Shown: positions 14,495-19,630 of the stretch, in pieces | How positions within the stretch are numbered: the stretch's first letter is position 1 | How the letters are laid out: every line of letters begins with the position of its first letter | Source: Nitrospiraceae bacterium | GTDB taxonomy: Bacteria; Nitrospirota; Thermodesulfovibrionia; UBA6902 | DNA: 19,630 nucleotides | Assembly: GCA_020354155.1 (NCBI GenBank) | Contig: CP070644.1 | Coordinates: 2,372,976-2,392,605 of the forward strand | Reading direction: 5' to 3' | Position numbers and translations under genes: made by a program | The notes under the pieces: model-generated | Database searches by the model: none | What the model saw: only the letters and a program-made list of their open reading frames with translations | Told to the model about the DNA's origin: nothing

Positions 14495-14621
14495 TCGCCT
14501 GCGGTGACCTGCCTGCGCCGCATGAGAACAATAACATCTGTACACCGCATCAAATATTGTACATTATTTGTAAGGGGATTTTGAAAAAGGACCTTCCTGA
14601 TGCTTCTATAAAAAGAAAACC

Positions 14622-15074
14622 TTACTGCCTGCCTGCAGCGTCTAATCCAGGGTAAATTTCCTCTAAGAGATATTTGCCCAGGTTTCTTATTTCATCAGTA
14701 AACCTGTCATAACTGAGTGGCTTCACGACATACTTTACACACCCCAAATCAAGACATCGTTCAATCATTACCGGATCATCGGTAGTGGAAAGAATAATGA
14801 CCGGTATCTCCTTAAGTATACTGTCATCTTTGACCTGTCTGATAACGTCCAGACCATCAACAATGGGCATGCGAATATCTAAAAGTAATGCATATAGTTC
14901 GTCATCACTGCGGCTTAAGCCATTGCCTCTTTTGAAAAGAAAATCCAGGATTTCCTGCCCGTCTTTAAAATGGACTATTGAATTTGTCACACCAGCCCGC
15001 TTCAGATTCTGAATGGTAAGGGTTGCATGCCCTTCGTCATCTTCAGCCAGTAAAAGAACTATCTCTTTGCCCAT
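14622..15074 (-). CDS. single-domain CheY/Rcp1-like response regulator
   Basis: 150 residues consisting of one receiver domain. Acidic pocket E11-D12-D13, phospho-acceptor D66 (LLLDIRMP), switch S96 (IILSTT) and K118 (VVKPL) are all present, so it should be phosphorylatable. There is no DNA-binding or enzymatic output domain, so it must act by protein contact. The insertion FLFKRGNGLSRSDDELYALLLD before the acceptor is typical of the Rcp1 (phytochrome-associated) type. AGGGGAG lies just before the ATG. No histidine kinase gene is adjacent, so it is an orphan in this window; the HD-GYP sensor 2 kb away lacks a kinase domain. Confidence 0.92.
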   Translation of the reverse strand: MGKEIVLLLAEDDEGHATLTIQNLKRAGVTNSIVHFKDGQEILDFLFKRGNGLSRSDDELYALLLDIRMPIVDGLDVIRQVKDDSILKEIPVIILSTTDDPVMIERCLDLGCVKYVVKPLSYDRFTDEIRNLGKYLLEEIYPGLDAAGRQ

Positions 15075-15437
15075 CTGACTCCCCTCACAGCTCCTTTAAT
15101 TATGTATAAGGCTATAATTAATTTATATTAATTCCATTTCTAAAGCAACAGAGAATTTACTGACCCGATATGAGCGTGGAATAAACTGTGCCCTGGAGTG
15201 GTGAACGTAACCTCAGATACTGATAAGTCTGGACACATAAGAGGCATGTTTATTAAGGTGCGACAGTACAGATCAACGGATATAAATAACTATCCACAGG
15301 TCAATTTCATACTGCCTGTATGTCAAGTGGGCAGAAGTGGAATCTTTCATTTGAAGCGAGATCCCACTTCCTGAATCCAACATATTTTAATTCCCGTTTA
15401 AATTATCAGTTATAATGAGAAACTGGAGTCACCAGAA
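15075..15437. other. 363-bp divergent intergenic region
   Basis: Lies between the response regulator gene (-) and the ABC gene (+), so it must hold both promoters. A perfect TATAAT at 15411-15416 is suited to the ABC gene, whose ribosome site GGAG is at 15425-15428. A 12-bp hairpin lies at 15334-15370. The AT-rich stretch 15099-15140 probably carries the response regulator promoter. No ORF of note was seen. Confidence 0.5.
15334..15370. repeat. 12-bp stem hairpin upstream of the ABC genes
   Basis: GAAGTGGAATCT (15334-15345) and AGATCCCACTTC (15359-15370) are inverted repeats with one mismatch. The mismatch becomes a G-U pair in - strand RNA. The loop is 13 nt. It lies about 40 bp before the TATAAT, so it could be an operator or the end of a - strand or upstream transcript. 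Confidence 0.4.
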
Positions 15438-16103
15438 ATGCACAATACACTTTTTAGATTCAGAGATGTTTCTTTCAATTACCCCGGGGGCAGCAGTGTC
15501 CTTGAGGATCTGAACCTTGAAATCGGAGCAAATGAGCTCTTTTTGATCAGGGGTGAGTCAGGGGCGGGGAAGAGCACCTTCCTCCAGCTCTTTAACCGTT
15601 TCTGCGACTCCGGGAATGGGGTCATCCTCTATCATGGGAGAGATATCCGGGAATACGGGATAGAGAAGATCAGGAAGTCCATTATTTATCTGCCGCAGAT
15701 ACCGCATGTCATAGAGGGCAGTGTTGAAGATAACCTCAGATTTCCTTTTTCATTTACTGTCCACAGGGACAATACGTTTGATGCATCCAGGGCGGAAGAA
15801 TGGCTTGACTATTTTCAGCTCCAGGTATCTCTCCGGGATGAGGCACTGAAATTGTCTGTTGGACAAAAACAACGCATTTCCCTGATCAGGGCAATGCTCC
15901 TCGAACCTGAGGTCCTGCTCCTTGATGAACCCGGTTCTGCCCTGGATGAAGCCAATAAAAAGCTCATTGAACAAAAGATAGAATCTCTGCTGCGGTCCTC
16001 TGATGTTACGGTTCTGATGGCTAGCCACAGCACGGTCTCCTTCGCACATACCAGTTACAGAGATTTTGAAATAAAAAACAGGACGTTAAAGGAATTAAAA
16101 TGA
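15438..16103 (+). CDS. fetA: FetA-like ABC transporter ATP-binding protein
   Basis: ATPase of a FetAB (YbbL/YbbM)-type transporter; E. coli FetAB exports iron and eases peroxide stress. 221 residues. Walker A GESGAGKST (39-47), Q-loop Q87 in LPQ, signature LSVGQKQR (139-146), Walker B VLLLDEP (159-165) and switch H197 (ASHST) are intact. The signature has VGQ in place of the usual SGGQ, as in this small subfamily. The ATG follows GGAG (15425-15428). The stop overlaps the next start as ATGA, so the pair is co-translated. The role in iron is from the family; nothing in the sequence shows the substrate. Confidence 0.85.
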   Translation: MHNTLFRFRDVSFNYPGGSSVLEDLNLEIGANELFLIRGESGAGKSTFLQLFNRFCDSGNGVILYHGRDIREYGIEKIRKSIIYLPQIPHVIEGSVEDNLRFPFSFTVHRDNTFDASRAEEWLDYFQLQVSLRDEALKLSVGQKQRISLIRAMLLEPEVLLLDEPGSALDEANKKLIEQKIESLLRSSDVTVLMASHSTVSFAHTSYRDFEIKNRTLKELK

Positions 16104-16879
16104 ACGCTGAAATCATTAACATGTCCTGGTTGAATGTTGCAGTCACAACATTCATCGTTGCTGCTGCAGGACTATGCTCTGTCCTGTTGAAACTCAGGCT
16201 TGAAAAAGACCTGCTTATCGGCACAATACGGACCTTCCTGCAATTGATTCTGCTCGGCTATGTCCTGAAGGTTGTATTTGCCGTTAACAATCCCCTTATT
16301 GTATTTCTGCTCTTTTCCTTTATGATTTTCTTTGCAGCCAGGATCATATCAGGGAGGGTAACGGAAAAGCGCGTCCCCTACTTTCTTCCCGTCCTTGCCT
16401 CAATGTTTCTTAGTTACTTGATCATAAACTTATTTGTCATGGCTGCTATCGTACAGGTTGACCCTTGGTATATGCCGGTCTATTTTATTCCCATTGGCGG
16501 TATGATTATTGGTAATTCCATGAACGCAATCGCCATTTCTATGAATAACTGGTTTGAGGGGCTGAAAAAGGACCGGGGCAGGATCGAACTCTTTTTGAGC
16601 CTTGGAGCAACACCTGTAGAAAGCTCTGCTGAGAATTTCAAAAGTTCCGTCAAATCCGGAATGATACCCTCCATTAATGCCCTGATGTCAGTGGGTATTG
16701 TCTCTATCCCCGGTATGATGACAGGACAGATTCTCGCAGGCACTGACCCTATGATTGCCATTAAATATCAGATAATCATCATGCTTCTCCTTGTGGGATC
16801 AACGGCACTCTCCACAGTATTTGCCCTGCATATCGTCAGGAGACTTTCCTTTACATCAAACCATCAGCTGAAAATATAA
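16100..16879 (+). CDS. fetB: FetB-like (UPF0014) ABC transporter permease
   Basis: Integral membrane partner of the preceding ATPase, 259 residues, about seven predicted hydrophobic helices across its length. The IRTFLQLILLGYVL segment near the second helix and the GGMIIGNSMNAIAISMNNW segment (about 134-152) are hallmarks of the YbbM/FetB family. So are the cytoplasmic LFLSLGATPVESSAENFK stretch and GIVSIPGMMTGQILAGTDP. Located in the inner membrane. Start overlaps the fetA stop by 4 nt. Confidence 0.87.
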   Translation: MNAEIINMSWLNVAVTTFIVAAAGLCSVLLKLRLEKDLLIGTIRTFLQLILLGYVLKVVFAVNNPLIVFLLFSFMIFFAARIISGRVTEKRVPYFLPVLASMFLSYLIINLFVMAAIVQVDPWYMPVYFIPIGGMIIGNSMNAIAISMNNWFEGLKKDRGRIELFLSLGATPVESSAENFKSSVKSGMIPSINALMSVGIVSIPGMMTGQILAGTDPMIAIKYQIIIMLLLVGSTALSTVFALHIVRRLSFTSNHQLKI

Positions 16880-17076
16880 ACATTCCTTTTTTTGCCTATT
16901 CCTGAGTTCCCTTTCAGACTTTTCCATCGGTCAGCAACACCTGGCCACTTTATTGCTCAATAACCCCTTCATTAATTTTTCAAATAAAGTTATTCACTCT
17001 CTCATCCGATTAATAAGGTTAATTATATAAATGTTTACTAAGAAGTAATAAATAGTAAAAAAACAATATCTATATC

Positions 17077-19630
17077 ATGAAATTACTGCATAAATTAATA
17101 CTGGCTTTTTCTGTGGTCGTTGTATTGAGCTCACTCACAGCTTTTTTTTCTATTCAGTACAGCAGAAGCCTTCTTCAGGAAACATTTCTGAAAAGTACCC
17201 GGTTACAGGCAAGAAATGTTCTGAACAATATAGAAAACGAACTTGAAAGCAAGATAGAAATATTTCAGGCATTGTCAAGAGATATTATTCTGCAGGAAGC
17301 ATTAGCTGCATCGAACAATCAATTCAGCATATTAGAAAATGTTCAGACATATATTGAGGAAATAGAAGAGGCATGGCCTTCTATTTCAGAAGAGGCTATT
17401 TTAAATAATACGCTGCCTTTTTTAGATAAAAACCTGACATGGGAGTTAAGACAGAAGCGGGACTTCTTTAAACATCTCTACGGGTTTGAGGTCGTAGGAG
17501 AGGTTTTTGTAACGAATAAATTCGGAGCCAATGTAGCCATGTCAGGAAAAACCAGTGACTATAAACAGGATGACGAAGAATGGTGGGAGCGGGCTCATCA
17601 GAATGAATTGTTTATTAATGATGTCGACTATGATGAAAGTGCAGATTTATATTCCGTAGATTTTGGTTTGGCCGTTTATGATGAATACAATGATTTTATC
17701 GGCGTCATAAAAGTTGTGCTGAGCCTGCAGGACTTAATGTCTGCAATGAATATAGAACACGAGGCAATGCACGACAAATATGAAACCATGTTCTACATAT
17801 TAACCAATGCCGATGGTAAGGTCCTGTATTCAACAGAAGGCCACCGGTTTTTTCAGGATGTAACATATCTTATCGGTGGAGAAGATCAGTTAGTACCCGG
17901 TACAGTACAGGACGAAGTAATGATTTTACAGGAAGTCGAAATCCAAAGGGAAGAAAGGAAAGAAGTGCTTGTGACACACATTCATACACAAGGCTTTCAT
18001 GAATATGGTGGTCTGAACTGGATATTGGTAATTAAACAGGATGCTGATGAGCTCTATGCACCTATCAAGGAATTATCATTCCGAATAGCGCTGACCACAC
18101 TGGCAATCGCACTTGTCACAATTTCCCTGGGTCTGGTGCTGGCAACATCGATTTCAAGAAATATCAGACGGCTCCGTGATGCATCCATACAATTGGGACA
18201 TGGGGATCTGGATGTGAGGGTGAGGGAATCATCAGGCGATGAAATCGGGGAGTTGTCGGCGACCTTTAATAAAATGGCGGAGGATCTGAAAAATACAACG
18301 GTAAGCAGAGACAGTCTTGTTGAGGAAATAAAGATGAGGATGGCAGCGGAAGAGTCGATTCTTGACAGTGAGAAACGGTTTCGTTCCGTAGCCGAGAATG
18401 CCAGCGATGCGATCTTATATGTTGACAGTCGTGGTGAGGTGATATTCTGGAATGCTGCTGCAGAAAAAATATTCGGTTATACTGCTGAGGAAATTGTGGG
18501 TCAAAAAGTAACTTCGCTCATGCCTCAAGAATATCGGGATTTGCATAGTGCAGGTATAGAACGATTAGTCAACAACGGTCAGTCTCGAATGATTGGAAGA
18601 ACTATGGAAATTGAAGGTCTCAGAAAAGACGGTCATGCATTCCCCCTTGAACTCTCTCTCTCCACATGGACTGTCAGAGAAGATATCTACTTCACCGCAA
18701 TCATCAGGGACGTATCCAGCCGCAAACACACGGAAGAGATTATTCAGAAACAGGTTGGCCGTCTGAGTGCGCTGCGCTCAATTGACCAGGCAATAATAGC
18801 AAGCCTCGACCTGAATGTAACACTTGATGTATTCCTCACACAAATTTTATCTCAGCTCAATATTGATGCTGCTTCCATACTGCTTCTGAACCAGGATACA
18901 CAGATTCTGGAATATATAGTCAGCAAAGGTTTCAGATCAAGTGCATTGAAATACACACGGCTCAGGCTGGGTGAAAGTCACGCAGGCAGTGCAGCCATCA
19001 AACGTCATATCGTCACAATACCTGATCTCAGAGAAAAGAGCTCAGGGTTTGATAACTCCAAGCTCTTCCCTGATGAAGACTTTGTGACCTATTTTGCCGT
19101 TCCTCTCATCGCGAAAGGGAATGTGAAGGGAGTACTGGAAATATTTAACCGTTCAACTGTCAATACAGATCCAGACTGGATGGAATTTCTCGAGGCGATT
19201 GCCGACCAGGGAGCCATTGCCCTGGATAATGCAACACTCTTTGCTGATCTGCAGCGTTCAAATATTGAACTCTCCCTTGCCTATGACACGACTATTGAAG
19301 GCTGGGCACGGGCCCTTGATATGCGGGATAGAGAGACAGAGGGCCACTCAAGAAGAGTCACGGAACTGACAGTGCGCATTGCACAGGAATTCCAGATAAG
19401 GGATGACGATCTCATGCAGGTCCGGAGAGGCGCTTTGCTTCATGATATAGGAAAAATGGGGATCCCTGATAATATTCTGTTAAAACCGGGCAAGCTGACA
19501 GAAGAGGAATGGGTCATTATGAAACAGCACCCTGTGTATGCCCGGGACCTGCTCTATCCCATAGAGCACCTGAGACCGCCAATTGACATACCGCTCTATC
19601 ATCATGAAAAGTGGGATGGTACCGGCTACC
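17077..19630 (+). CDS. membrane sensor with dCache, HAMP, PAS, GAF and HD-GYP domains (3' end cut by window)
   Basis: 851 codons are visible, with no stop before the window edge. One transmembrane helix (about 7-27) and another (about 337-359) enclose a periplasmic sensor region of about 300 residues (likely dCache). Then come a HAMP domain (about 358-410), a PAS domain (about 432-555), a GAF domain (about 565-725) and an HD-GYP domain from about 728. HD-GYP residues seen: H757 (EGHSRRV), HDIGK (789-793, with H789 and D790), MGIPDNILLKPG, and HHEKWDGTGY (842-851), the start of the GYP motif. Predicted to hydrolyse cyclic di-GMP in response to a periplasmic signal. A TAG in frame at 17053 rules out an earlier start. 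The ATG lacks a good ribosome site. Confidence 0.9.
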   Translation, partial: MKLLHKLILAFSVVVVLSSLTAFFSIQYSRSLLQETFLKSTRLQARNVLNNIENELESKIEIFQALSRDIILQEALAASNNQFSILENVQTYIEEIEEAWPSISEEAILNNTLPFLDKNLTWELRQKRDFFKHLYGFEVVGEVFVTNKFGANVAMSGKTSDYKQDDEEWWERAHQNELFINDVDYDESADLYSVDFGLAVYDEYNDFIGVIKVVLSLQDLMSAMNIEHEAMHDKYETMFYILTNADGKVLYSTEGHRFFQDVTYLIGGEDQLVPGTVQDEVMILQEVEIQREERKEVLVTHIHTQGFHEYGGLNWILVIKQDADELYAPIKELSFRIALTTLAIALVTISLGLVLATSISRNIRRLRDASIQLGHGDLDVRVRESSGDEIGELSATFNKMAEDLKNTTVSRDSLVEEIKMRMAAEESILDSEKRFRSVAENASDAILYVDSRGEVIFWNAAAEKIFGYTAEEIVGQKVTSLMPQEYRDLHSAGIERLVNNGQSRMIGRTMEIEGLRKDGHAFPLELSLSTWTVREDIYFTAIIRDVSSRKHTEEIIQKQVGRLSALRSIDQAIIASLDLNVTLDVFLTQILSQLNIDAASILLLNQDTQILEYIVSKGFRSSALKYTRLRLGESHAGSAAIKRHIVTIPDLREKSSGFDNSKLFPDEDFVTYFAVPLIAKGNVKGVLEIFNRSTVNTDPDWMEFLEAIADQGAIALDNATLFADLQRSNIELSLAYDTTIEGWARALDMRDRETEGHSRRVTELTVRIAQEFQIRDDDLMQVRRGALLHDIGKMGIPDNILLKPGKLTEEEWVIMKQHPVYARDLLYPIEHLRPPIDIPLYHHEKWDGTGY

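Noticed and set aside
1..19630. CRISPR array or cas genes
   Set aside because: No regularly spaced direct repeats; the repeated elements are palindromes with irregular spacing.

Overview
The window reads as chromosomal DNA of a Gram-negative bacterium. Lipoprotein, OmpA-type and diderm envelope proteins are present. Base composition is moderate. The gene style, the FKBP/ExeA/HD-GYP content and the dispersed 'TGTCAT...ATGACA' palindromes would fit Nitrospirota (Thermodesulfovibrio-like) or a neighbouring deltaproteobacterial-type lineage. That placement is inference only. No phage, transposase, integrase or CRISPR array was seen.

Region 1 (1-6604, + strand) is a translation operon: the 3' end of a tRNA, then thrS, infC, rpmI, rplT, pheS and pheT. 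The order is the classical one, but several details are unusual. The first two genes, thrS and infC, have no usable AUG/GUG/UUG start that preserves the conserved N-terminus. Both have strong Shine-Dalgarno sequences placed in front of AUC/AUA codons. ThrRS lacks the N-terminal TGS domain. PheT is about 110 residues short because the EMAP-like tRNA-binding (B2) domain is missing. A palindromic repeat sits between pheS and pheT, and another copy follows pheT.

Region 2 (6730-9684, - strand) holds cell-envelope genes: an FKBP-type prolyl isomerase lipoprotein, then a two-gene unit of an OmpA-domain inner-membrane-anchored protein and an ExeA/GspA-type AAA ATPase with a C-terminal membrane anchor. 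Together the last two recreate the ATPase, membrane and peptidoglycan-binding architecture of ExeA. The 404-bp gap between the lipoprotein gene and the ATPase gene carries a third palindromic repeat and a second hairpin.

Region 3 (9870-14383) contains a 52-aa orphan small gene with a good ribosome site, a CCA-adding/poly(A) polymerase-family nucleotidyltransferase (+), and, convergent to it, a pair of radical-SAM methylthiotransferases, miaB then mtaB (-). With the tRNA synthetases of region 1, this makes the window rich in tRNA charging, maturation and modification.

Region 4 (14622-19630) contains a lone CheY-like response regulator (-), a FetA/FetB-like iron-export ABC pair (+) and a large membrane sensor (dCache-HAMP-PAS-GAF-HD-GYP) that runs off the window end. 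The sensor is a predicted cyclic-di-GMP phosphodiesterase.

The genes are mostly well-known families. The new or unusual material lies in non-AUG initiation of both thrS and infC, domain loss in two synthetases, the dispersed palindromes and a few orphan small ORFs. I did not find a clear undescribed multi-gene system.
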